Below are positions 1-7,597 of a stretch of DNA of 14,325 nucleotides, piece after piece. This stretch comes from Thoreauomyces humboldtii (taxonomy: Eukaryota > Chytridiomycota > Chytridiomycetes > Spizellomycetales > Powellomycetaceae), in NCBI GenBank assembly GCA_027596035.1, contig JADGJA010000592.1:1-14325 (forward strand). The letters are read 5' to 3'. Below the pieces are notes generated by a model, which worked only from the letters and a program-made list of their open reading frames with translations, was not told the origin of the DNA and made no database searches. The stretch's first letter is position 1. Every line of letters begins with the position of its first letter. The position numbers and the translations under genes were made by a program.

Positions 1-60
1 CCCCCCCGCGGGACCCCCCCCCCCCGCGGGACCCCCCGCGGCCCCCCGCGGGGCCCGCCG
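1..60. repeat. C-rich low-complexity tract
   Basis: Runs of 6-13 C are separated by GCGG or GCGGGA blocks, giving repeated CCGCGG palindromes. The complementary strand has several G runs and could form G-quadruplex-like structures. It is not a canonical telomere repeat. It lies at the window edge and fades into GC-rich sequence by about position 130. Its role is unknown, and polymerase or assembly error in homopolymers is a realistic alternative. Confidence 0.7.
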
Positions 61-275
61 CCCTGCCGGCCCCGGGCTTGCGCCCGGGTCCTGCTGGGTC
101 TTCACACGGCGCCGGGCCCGCCCGCCCCCCCACGACGGAGGCGACGAGCTCACCCGACGCATTGACAAGACACTACAGTACACGTCCTCAAGACCTCGAA
201 CGCCAGGACTGCTGCCACCGCGTGGCACGACATTGCCCTCACCGTGGATGCCATCTGGTCGATCTGCCTAGGTAG

Positions 276-455
276 GGGCCTGAACATGCCCATGACGACA
301 AGCACCATCGCCCGCCCGCCCAGGATATCAACGAGTACATCACCAACCCTTGGCGGGGCGCTCAGACCTACCAGCTGGACATACCAGCTGCTGAAACCGC
401 GGCTGCTCTTGCGCATCCGGGGGCTGGCGTCTCTTCTCCTCGCTGGCTATCGGTG
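276..455 (+). CDS. Coding-like exon fragment, unidentified gene
   Basis: I do not recognise this gene. The frame starting at 276 is open for 60 codons (stops at 273 and 456). It uses mostly C- or G-ending codons, as the confirmed genes here do, and reads like a soluble protein, for example INEYITNPWRGAQTYQLD. A possible acceptor (GGTAG) lies just before it and a possible donor (TCG|GTGTAG) near 453. Similar coding-like scraps occur nearby: a frame around 143-178 containing DELTRRIDKTLQ, and one around 514-612 ending DSDLASIHPI then stop. I could not join them with consistent phases, so exon limits are open. The region is GC-rich, so long chance frames exist on both strands. The fragment may belong to an active gene, a pseudogene, or nothing. 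Confidence 0.25.
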
Positions 456-775
456 TAGAGATAGGGACTTCTTCCCAGATCGTAGTCCCATGTCGGTCCT
501 GGTGGTCCAGCCCTGCTCACAGGTGCACCCCAACACAGCTCCATCTTCGCAGCACGAAGGTGCACATCAGCGCATTCACCGATAGTGATTTGGCTAGCAT
601 TCACCCGATATAATTCGACATACCCGTATCCTGTTGCTTACGTCGATCGTTGACACTGCAAGATCATCAGTGTACCGGATCCTGAGCAGGCTTCGGTTCC
701 GCCGGAAGGACCACTCCCCTGACGCACTCTTTCGACACCCGTTTTCGACTCACGCTTTCGACGAGCGACATTGAG

Positions 776-960
776 TACTGATCCAGTCTCTTTCCGCGGA
801 GGAGGTGGTAGCTAGGGGCATGCGGGCGCTTGCTGACCGAGGTTGATGCTCAGGCCCCAGCCTACGGCACCACCGTCCTGACGGAATTTGGCTGATGTCA
901 GGTCGGAAGAAAGTTGTACCAGTTCTGGAACCAGAAGAAAGGCCGCCAGTTATCAAGTGA
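776..960 (+). CDS. C-terminal exons of an unidentified gene (partial)
   Basis: Two coding-like pieces join cleanly: up to 841, then 902-960, with the stop TGA at 958-960. The proposed intron 842-901 is 60 nt, starts GTTGAT (the same donor hexamer as a well-supported TRAPPC10 intron at 10075), contains a CTGAT branch-like motif, and ends GTCAG. The joined frame reads LIQSLSAEEVVARGMRALAD, then RGRKKVVPVLEPEERP, and ends VIK. It is basic at the junction and Pro/Glu-rich at the end. An acceptor at 775 (ATTGAG) could start the first piece, because an in-frame stop lies at 772-774. I could not trace upstream exons with confidence; a stretch around 690-740 also looks coding. No family is recognised. 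Confidence 0.33.
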
Positions 961-1058
961 ATCTTCAACAAAGTTCTTGAGTACTGAGACCGATTACAAT
1001 TGATAGACTCGCGATTATCGCTTTCTTCCTCTTCGTCGCGCTCTGTAGGAACAGCGAC

Positions 1059-1459
1059 ATGGCGGCGGTGGTGAGAACTTTCCTCACTCCGAGGTTTGTT
1101 GCGGCACCCCGGCTGATGGGCGCCAAGCTGGGGCCTGTGTTCTTTACGAACATCTTTTCCTGCGTGGCAGATGCTCTTCGTAACCACCACATTGGCTTTC
1201 GCGAACGCGGCTTATGCTTCGTTTGGCAGCTTGCGTAAGTTGCTCTATGCGTTCCAGTCGAATGGTTGCCTGGCTAACAACAACCAGCGTTACAAAGATC
1301 GTTCGAATCCATCTGTTGCAATGCCGTCTTCGTAGAGTCTCATCGCCGGCATCTACTCGACGGACAGTGAATTATCCTCCAGGCAGCGTTGTGAGGGACA
1401 CGCGTCGAGCTCAAGAGTACTGGTCCAAAGACTTCCACAAGACGCAGTCATACCACTAA
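1059..1459 (+). CDS. Small unidentified protein, possible mitochondrial leader
   Basis: The simplest model has two exons, 1059-1234 and 1288-1459, joined across a 53-nt intron (donor GC|GTAAGT, branch GGCTAACAA, acceptor ACAACCAG). It encodes 115 aa. The start ATG has a favourable context (GCGACATGG). The first 24 residues (MAAVVRTFLTPRFVAAPRLMG and on) contain Arg, Lys and hydrophobics but no acidic residue, as in mitochondrial presequences. The C-terminal part has a clear coding character (RRAQEYWSKDFHKTQSYH then stop). The middle is less convincing, so a different internal splicing pattern is possible: one using donor 1071 or acceptor 1171 would bring in a hydrophobic segment, LAFANAAYASFGSL. 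No known family is recognised. A small mitochondrial membrane or ribosomal protein is conceivable but is inference only. Confidence 0.38.
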
Positions 1460-2222
1460 TTATGATACCAACGGACACTCAGATTTCGAAAGTCTCCGAT
1501 ACGAGGCCGCAAGCTCATCGATGTAATGAGAGAGACTTCACCGGGAATACACAGGAAAGTTCCGAAGATCCCTCAAAACGTCTGCATGCAGATTCCTCGA
1601 TTCCTTCGTGCCGGGTTCCTTTCACCGATCGTATGCCCTATACCCCTGCGGCAGATTGAGTCCGCGGCTCCAAACACCGACTACAGACGGCTTTACCATG
1701 TCACTGGTTTTGTAGATGAAGCGCTAACCACTTCGCATCAATTGTTGCCCATCGCATCAATTGTCCTTGCACCAAGCTCTCTGTGGAAAAGTGTGTCTCC
1801 TTGCCCTTATCTCCGTCTTCTTTGCCGATCCCTGAAGTATTTTCCATCAATTCGGGCCAAATTTCCTCAGAGACCTCATGGTCGATGCCAAAATCAATTC
1901 GCCGCCGTCAGTGCGCAGATCATGCAGACGGATCACCCCATCAAAGTGGTCACACCATTAAAGTGTAATAGTGTTGAAGAATCCAAGGGCTTCCCCGATA
2001 ATGTTTTATTTATTAGCCTAAACCGTTTCCAGCAGTAGATAGAAGCTGAACGACCCTTTCGAATAGGTGGACTGGCTTCAACTGGTAAGAGTGCAAAAGG
2101 TCGCTACCATAGACTCTTCTTGACGGAATAAAATCAGAGTGGAATTGCTTGCAACGACAATTGGACATTGAAGTTCTCGGGTCTCGCTGATCTCGCTGAG
2201 ACTCCCTCTAAGATAGTCCACG
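1460..2222. other. Stretch without a supported gene (5' side of THG1)
   Basis: This stretch contains one open plus frame of 170 codons (1526-2038). Its composition is not convincing and competing frames look equally good, so I do not call it a gene. A 13-bp direct repeat (TCGCATCAATTGT) occurs at 1733-1745 and 1752-1764. The last 150 bases presumably hold the THG1 promoter and 5' UTR; no clear TATA or CCAAT element stands out. Confidence 0.5.
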
Positions 2223-3168
2223 ATGGCTTGCAGCAAGTTCGAGTATGTAAAGGTACAGGCTTGGGAGGACGGGTAGAGCAGTTCCTCACCGCTGAATATC
2301 TTGGCATAAACGCAGGCATTCGAGACCCATGCCACCGTCCTTCAAAACACTTTTTTGGTAGTCCGCCTCGACGGTCATTCCTTTCACCGCTTCACCGCCA
2401 CCCACGCATTCGCAAAACCCAACGATGTCCGGTGCCTCAACCTCATGTCCCACGCCGCCTCCCACGTCATGGAAACGTATCCCGATGTGACCCTGGCGTA
2501 TGGGCAATCTGACGAGTTCAGCTTTGTCTTGAAACGGAAGAGCACGTTGTTTAAGAGACGGGAGGCAAAGATCGCATCGACGCTATGCAGTCTTTTCACC
2601 GCCGCCTTCGTGTGTGGATGGCCGAAGTTTATGCCTGGCCTGGATTTGGCGTATCCTCCTTCGTTTGATGCAAGGGTGGTGGCGTATCCGTCAGAAAAGA
2701 ACCTCAGGGATTACTTTTCGTGGAGGCAGGCAGATTGTCACATCAATAACTTGGTGAGTGCTTGCGCGCTCTCTTCGAAGAGCTGGAGGGACTTTTCGGG
2801 GTAGGGATGGCAGGAGGATGACTGACCTTTGGTGGATCTCCTCCGGTTGGCAGTACAACACCGCGTTCTGGGCTTTGGTGCAGGATTCGAAGGACCCAAA
2901 TGCGGAACGAGCCGCCCAAGCCCTTCTGAAGGACACGGACTCAGGAGCGAAGAACGAACTCCTCTTCTCACGCTTTGGGATCAACTACAACAAACTTCCA
3001 GAGGTCTTCAAGAAGGGCTCAGTGCTATACCGGAAACCCACCGTAATGCAGCTAGTTTCATCTGATGGCGCAACCCCTTTCGAACGTACGCGGAAAGTGA
3101 TCACGCTAGAGCATCGCGATATCATCGGGGATCCGTTTTGGGAAGAAAATCCATATATCTTGGAATGA
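2223..3168 (+). CDS. THG1: tRNA-His guanylyltransferase (Thg1)
   Basis: Thg1 adds the essential extra G(-1) to the 5' end of tRNA-His by reverse (3'-5') polymerisation, making the identity element read by histidyl-tRNA synthetase. Exons are 2223-2252, 2316-2753 and 2854-3168 (introns 63 and 100 nt), giving 260 aa, normal for the family. The 10-residue first exon, MACSKFEYVK, matches the conserved Thg1 start and fixes the ATG. Visible motifs are VVRLDGHSFHRF with metal-binding Asp29, AYGQSDEFSF with Asp76-Glu77 (the two carboxylates known to bind catalytic Mg), SWRQADCHINN, and near the C terminus FGINYN and DIIGDPFWEENP. The numbering of D29 and D76 equals that of human THG1L. Intron 2 contains an in-frame stop, so splicing is required. 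The gene is convergent with the methyltransferase gene, 107 bp between stop codons. It appears complete and functional. Confidence 0.95.
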
Positions 3169-3275
3169 TCTACGTGGATGCAGTGGAGCAGGAATGACCA
3201 GTGCATCGCACTCGCCCCCTATATACATGTCGAAACATCGAGGTCCACTTAAAACTGCCGTAAACTCAAGATCCC

Positions 3276-4679
3276 TCAGGATCTCCAGGACGTTGCGGTC
3301 TCGGATTTGCTGTGCGAGAACCGGCAAGTATCACCTTGGGTACAGCGCCCCTCGAGGAAAGCCCAACAAGGCTTACTCTGCTGCTGGTATCCACCACCGC
3401 CATGACCTCGCCTATTCCCGCCTTGCGATCGCAAACCGGCCAACTTGCGGTCGATTGCTATCATCTGCGACTCCCATAGTGGCTGGAAAAAATCCATAAT
3501 AAAGTCACCGTAGCGTTCCAGCACCTTTGCCTCGTCGTCTTCCAAGAGAAGGATCCCTTCGACACCCTTGTCACTCTCGCTGGCGGCGATGCGGCCGAGG
3601 ATGCTTTCCAGGCGATCCAGCGCACCGGAGGTCGCTCCTTTGGATGCATCGAATCCCAACGCAACGAGGTAGTACGAGGAGCGAATCGTATGCACTTGCT
3701 TGGGCTTGACGGGAATAAGCGTGTGAAACAGCTCCTTAAGGAAACACAGGATCTCCAGGTTGTGCAGATGTGGCTTCATGTTCGAGACGATCACAAGGGT
3801 GCCATCATCTTGAAGGTTGCGCAAAGCAACGAGGAGCTGGGAAAAAGACAGAAGCTGGCGAGCTCGTGCGCGGATCGGCGGCGGACCTGACCTGTCGGCG
3901 TTCGCCGTTTGATTGTCGCGATATATGCACCCCGCAATGACGAGGTCACAGCGAGGTCCGGGAACTACCGCAGAAGCCAGTTCCTCCTTCGAGTAAGTTC
4001 CCTGCTCCGGATCTTGGTACCAGGTTTCTGTCGGACGTTCTGTGACGTCTTTGTAGATAAAGTCGTAGCGCGGACCGGGGGGAGCCAAGATCATGGGAAG
4101 GCCGTCCATCTCCGGAGGTAGCGTAACGCCCAGTCCCTTGGCTTCCGGATTGTGCTCAAGGACCCATCTATCGGTAACCATCAGCATGCGCCGCCATAGT
4201 TGCGGACGAAAAGGCTTCTCACTTTGAGAATCCGCCGGGAGAGGAGCCCAGATCCAAGAAACGCTTTACATCTCTCAGCTTCCGTCCGCTCTGATCGTCG
4301 ACCTCCTCCATCGCATTGGCAAACTAGACTTTGGCCGTCAGGACCAAGTAGCATCGAGAGCTTCACTCCAATTTCTTCTACCTACTTGATTGGCAAATAG
4401 AGGGGTCACGGTGGTTTCAGGGGTGGATGTCGCCCGGTTCGAGACGAACATCCGTTCGACGTTCGGATCCTGCTCGAATTCCTGCTTGCGGGCCTCGAGA
4501 GTCTTCAAGAGGGGAGATCGTGCTTGCAGATGAGCGTGGAAGAAGTCTATGGTTCTTGGTGTTGCCTTGTTGGGTAGGATGCCAGTATGCGCGGGCGTTG
4601 CCGACGGGATGGTGGAGGTGGGGAGTTGAGCAGGTGCAGCGTTGGCGGCACCCCTGCGGTGCGGTGGCACGTAGGACAT
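3276..4679 (-). CDS. FtsJ/RrmJ-like methyltransferase domain protein with CCCH zinc finger
   Basis: Exons on the minus strand are 4679-4386, 4323-4223 and 4167-3276 (introns 62 and 55 nt), giving 428 aa. The start at 4679 is the first ATG of the frame and gives MSYVPPHRRG, an N terminus common in eukaryotic proteins. Residues 1-98 are a low-complexity to helical lead. Residues about 99-305 are a Rossmann methyltransferase of the FtsJ class: motif I FLDLGSSPGGFSKW (120-133) spans the second splice, followed by GLGVTLP, CDLVIAGC (205-212), DGTLVIVSNMK and the end motif IRSSYYLVAL. The C terminus has a glycine-rich linker and a CCCH finger (C399-x7-C407-x5-C413-x3-H417). SAM binding looks possible. 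However, the Asp expected in motif IV (usually D-G after DLV) is replaced by Gly-Cys, and the Glu of the FtsJ S-S-E-x-Y motif by Tyr, so catalysis is doubtful. It probably binds RNA. No specific ortholog name is claimed. Confidence 0.85.
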
Positions 4680-4900
4680 GTCATGCGAGTGTGCTGATGG
4701 GAAAGGAGGGGACGACGAAGATGACGGAAATAGCAAAAGCGGAGATTACCTTTTGGGCAGCAGTTCTCCTCTCTGTTCCTACGTTCTCCCAGACGTTCTC
4801 CCCCTCGAAGCTCTCGTTGTTTGGCACACGTCAACCGATCCTCTTTCCAGTCAGACCATCGCAACTGCCCCTAGTATCTCTCAAGGAAAGTACCTTCGTC
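4680..4900. promoter_or_regulatory. Divergent promoter region, methyltransferase / tetraspanin genes
   Basis: This is a 221-bp spacer between two divergent start codons. The plus strand is pyrimidine-rich from about 4762 to 4806, as in many fungal promoters. It carries a 10-bp direct repeat, ACGTTCTCCC, at 4781-4790 and 4793-4802. No TATA box is evident. Both 5' UTRs and both promoters must fit here. Confidence 0.5.
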
Positions 4901-5959
4901 ATGCCGTTCATGTCAGGTCTGTCGACCTTCACTTGGAGCAAGGAGTCCTTTTGGACGACCTCGTCTTTCATGCTCATCAAGAACCTGATGTTGACGGTGA
5001 ATTTCCTGTCAATGGTAAGATGCGGGCGGAGACTCAAATGACTTGGCTCAAGCTTGCAGTGGACTCATTACATCTCCGAGCAGTTGGCGGGCATTATCCT
5101 GATTGGTGGAGGCGCCTACCTTGGAACCTTGGCGGGTATGAGAACATTCAAAGAACAATGACAGCTCTTCCCTCTCCCGGCGTCTAACCTCTGTAACTGA
5201 ATCACAGGTCACTCTGGCGCCGGCCTCATCAACCTGGGCGGGACGATTTCAACTGCCGCCATCGCAATCGGAGTGATCGTGACGATCGTTTCTTTCCTGG
5301 GTTGCGCGGGCAGCGCGAACGAAAAGGTACGTTTCGAACGCTGCAAAGTTTGACAAACGCCGGGGGAGCTGACCGCATCTGTTTCGGGAATTAGGGGATG
5401 CTCCTGAAGACTTACTTTGCCCTGCTCATCATCCTCGTCATTCTCGAAGTGTCCGTTGGAATCGCAGCGTACGCAAAACGCAACTCTATTGAAGACGGTC
5501 TCGAGGCAGCATGGACGGCCGCCTATGCTACCGGAAACTCGACCCTTGGACACCGCGCTCTCATCCAAGTCGAAGGTGCGGGACTTTACCTCACCGTCTT
5601 GCTCAAATCCATTACTGGGCCTCGCTACTGAACCTCTTTCTTTCTTCAAAGACACTTTCGACTGCTGTGGATACGCCAATGTGACGGACATGGCCGTGCC
5701 CGAAGATTGCGCCACGTTCTTCGGCTACACTGAAGGATGTAAAGCGGCTGTCAAGGGAGGCCTGAACGGAAGCTTCGGTGCGATCGGCGGTGCAGGCCTT
5801 GTCATCGGCCTCATCGAAATCATCGGACTGATTGGCAGTGCGGTGCTGTTCAAGAAAATCTCGCAGAGGGAAGCGGCCGCAGGCTCGCTGCTCAACGAAT
5901 CCTGGAGAATAAACCGCAACAAGATCAGCTACGGGGCACAGAACTATTCTTATGTCTAG
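4901..5959 (+). CDS. Tetraspanin family membrane protein
   Basis: Exons are 4901-5014, 5084-5135, 5208-5326, 5395-5575 and 5652-5959, with introns of 69, 72, 68 and 76 nt, giving 257 aa. Four membrane segments are visible: about 26-50 (KNLMLTVNFLSMLAGIILIG), 68-87 (STAAIAIGVIVTIVSFLGCAG), 98-118 (LLKTYFALLIILVILEVSVG) and 199-222. The second extracellular loop holds the signature CCG at 160-162 plus Cys175 and Cys185, a two-disulfide pattern, and N-glycosylation sequons (NST, NVT, NGS). The C-terminal tail ends YSYV, which fits a YxxPhi sorting signal. Tetraspanins organise membrane microdomains; in fungi some act in polarised growth, but the subgroup cannot be assigned here. For exon 2 the acceptor at 5083 was chosen over one at 5059 because it gives an uninterrupted first membrane helix. 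Confidence 0.9.
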
Positions 5960-6292
5960 AAGGAAACGGGGACGTGCTTGTTCTTCCAATTGAATCCTGC
6001 TTTCCTGTCAGTAAGCTGTCTACGGGATCGGTCCAGCACTGCTGCGCCCGATCCGGTATGAGCACATACTGCACACAAGCAAGCCTCTAGTACAGCTATC
6101 ACTCGAGGGCATCCCGGCTAAGGCAATTGATAGTTTACAAATGCGCAGTACGCCGAGCGGGTCGCGTGAAAGCGAATGAAGGGAAATGTGTGCAAGCGAG
6201 GTAAAATGGCGGCAGAATGATCGTAAGTACAGACATGGTATCGTGGAATGAAGCGGTCGGTCGAGCAGCGGCAGATCGAACGATCCTGATGT
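5960..6292. other. Convergent intergenic region (3' UTRs)
   Basis: This 333-bp region separates the stop codons of the tetraspanin (+) and RWD protein (-) genes. I see no further gene, repeat or RNA in it. It presumably contains both 3' UTRs. Confidence 0.6.
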
Positions 6293-7108
6293 CTAATCAT
6301 CGTCCCCTCCCGCCCGGATGTTCGCCAGGACGGAATTTTCCTCCTCATCCTCCTCTTCAAGATCAAGGTCGTCCATCCCCTCGAAAAGTTCAGCATCCAC
6401 AGCCACGTCACCCTCTTCGTGGTGGGCCAGGTCGGACTGGGCAAGGGATCGATCCTTCTCGAAAAGTTGCCGCCCCGTCAACGTCGCCTGTTTGCCCTTG
6501 ACGGCAGTACCACGCACAGGATCAAGTAGTCCGGCAACGGCTGCAGCTGCTCGTTGAGCGGGCGTCAGTGCGTCGGACTTTCCTGACCGTATGATGGCCG
6601 TGATCTCGGCCAGAAACGCGGCCGACCACGCGGCGAAAGATTCCGGCGTGACTCGGGTCCCCGCATGTCGTTGCCTGTCCGCCTCCTCCTCCCGCTCGAT
6701 CCGCGCGGCCGTCTCTGCTGCCTCTTTCTCCGCTCGGGCGGTCAGCAGGCTCTCCGCCGTGTCCTTCGCCGCCGAAGCTAGCGCGAAACCCATGGCCATC
6801 CCAATCGATTCTTCCGCCACCCCGTCGAGAGCCGCCAGCAGTTCTTTCTCTTCGCTTTCTAGAAGACCATCGACGTCCACCAGGATCACCTCGGGTGGTG
6901 TGTCAGGGTACGTGTCGGTGTATGTGATCTGTAGCGAGAAGGTGACTGGAATCGAGTTGCCGTCGGCGTCGCTGAGGATGTCTGGATCTGGCACAACCAA
7001 GAGCTGAAATTCCGCTGGAGGACCTTCGTTGATCATCGAGAACTCATCCGGGAAGATGGAGAGCAGGGCCTCAAGCTCGTTCGCTTGCTCCTCAGCGTAG
7101 TCCGTCAT
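6293..7108 (-). CDS. GIR2: RWD-domain protein, RWDD1/Gir2 type (DRG family regulatory protein 2)
   Basis: This is a single uninterrupted exon of 271 aa starting MTDYAEEQANELEALLSIFP, the standard opening of an RWD domain. The domain covers about residues 5-115 and contains the YPDTPP motif (67-72). A charged helix follows (about 122-148), then the DFRP-type region with GTRVTPESFAAW (150-161), LTGRQLFEKD (210-219) and the acidic MDDLDLEEEDEEEN (245-258). These segments match RWDD1/Gir2, which stabilises the translational GTPase DRG2/Rbg2 and, in yeast, binds Gcn1 to tune eIF2alpha-kinase (Gcn2) signalling. An Ala-rich insertion (about 176-205) lengthens the linker before LTGRQLFE. It is the only recognised complete gene here without introns, although its neighbours have many. 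It shares a divergent promoter region with TRAPPC10. The symbol follows the yeast ortholog and is by similarity only. Confidence 0.9.
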   Translation of the reverse strand: MTDYAEEQANELEALLSIFPDEFSMINEGPPAEFQLLVVPDPDILSDADGNSIPVTFSLQITYTDTYPDTPPEVILVDVDGLLESEEKELLAALDGVAEESIGMAMGFALASAAKDTAESLLTARAEKEAAETAARIEREEEADRQRHAGTRVTPESFAAWSAAFLAEITAIIRSGKSDALTPAQRAAAAVAGLLDPVRGTAVKGKQATLTGRQLFEKDRSLAQSDLAHHEEGDVAVDAELFEGMDDLDLEEEDEEENSVLANIRAGGDDD

Positions 7109-7597
7109 AGCGAGCCGGAATGTCGAAATGTTGAGACCGGTCTGGATGGTAGCTCAGAAGTTCGCTCTTTGATCAGGAATGGATCAAGGCTCAAGTTTGT
7201 TTGCCGGGTTCGTCGCTCGTCGTCGTCTGATACCCACGGCGTTGAATCGCAATTCCAACTTCCAAGGTCAGGAAATGTGGGTCCAAAAGTAAGCTGGCCG
7301 GGCCAGTGGCTGGCATGTGCATTGAGACTTGTCAACGGTCAGTGCAGTGTCTGTCAGGCCCTGCATTCCTCAGAACGCAGGCATCTTGAGATCAGCCAAA
7401 GCCAGACGCCCCGCCAAGGACCCGATCCGTCTACTCCGCGGCCACTCGCTCTCAGGGACTCGCGCTGCAATTCGGCTAACATTTTGGATTCGTATTGAGA
7501 AACCAAAGGGACTTTGTAGAGAGCCCCCACTCCCGCAGCGGACCTTGGGAGAGGGTGAAGCCGTGCACTCTTCTGTGGGAACGCGTCAACCGGCGCG
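7109..7597. promoter_or_regulatory. Divergent promoter region, Gir2-like / TRAPPC10 genes
   Basis: This 489-bp spacer lies between two divergent start codons. No convincing coding frame, TATA box or long repeat is seen. A tRNA-like A-box resemblance near 7150 was examined and rejected. The region most likely holds both promoters and 5' UTRs, and possibly 5' UTR introns that cannot be proved from sequence alone. Confidence 0.5.

Noticed and set aside
750..1190. 146-codon open frame on the minus strand
   Set aside because: It is highly charged, with few hydrophobic residues and no domain, and it overlaps plus-strand pieces with better codon use and splice signals.
1526..2038. 170-codon open frame on the plus strand
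   Set aside because: Composition is atypical, other frames over the same stretch look equally plausible, no domain is visible, and no splice or start evidence supports it.
4680..4736. N-terminal extension of the methyltransferase-like protein to 4736
   Set aside because: The extension starts at a TTG codon and is Ser/Pro-rich. The ATG at 4679 gives the common MSYVPPHRR start.
5015..5059. 45-nt version of tetraspanin intron 1 (acceptor at 5059)
   Set aside because: It would insert eight polar residues in the first membrane helix. The acceptor at 5083 gives a continuous helix and a typical intron length.
6591..7007. 138-codon plus-strand frame rich in Ser/Ala/Arg
   Set aside because: It is the antisense shadow of the well-supported RWD-domain gene.
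7139..7225. tRNA-like region (A-box-like TAGCTCAGAAG, then GGGTTCGTCGC)
   Set aside because: The B-box lacks the required bases after GGTTC, and I could not form an acceptor stem or cloverleaf.
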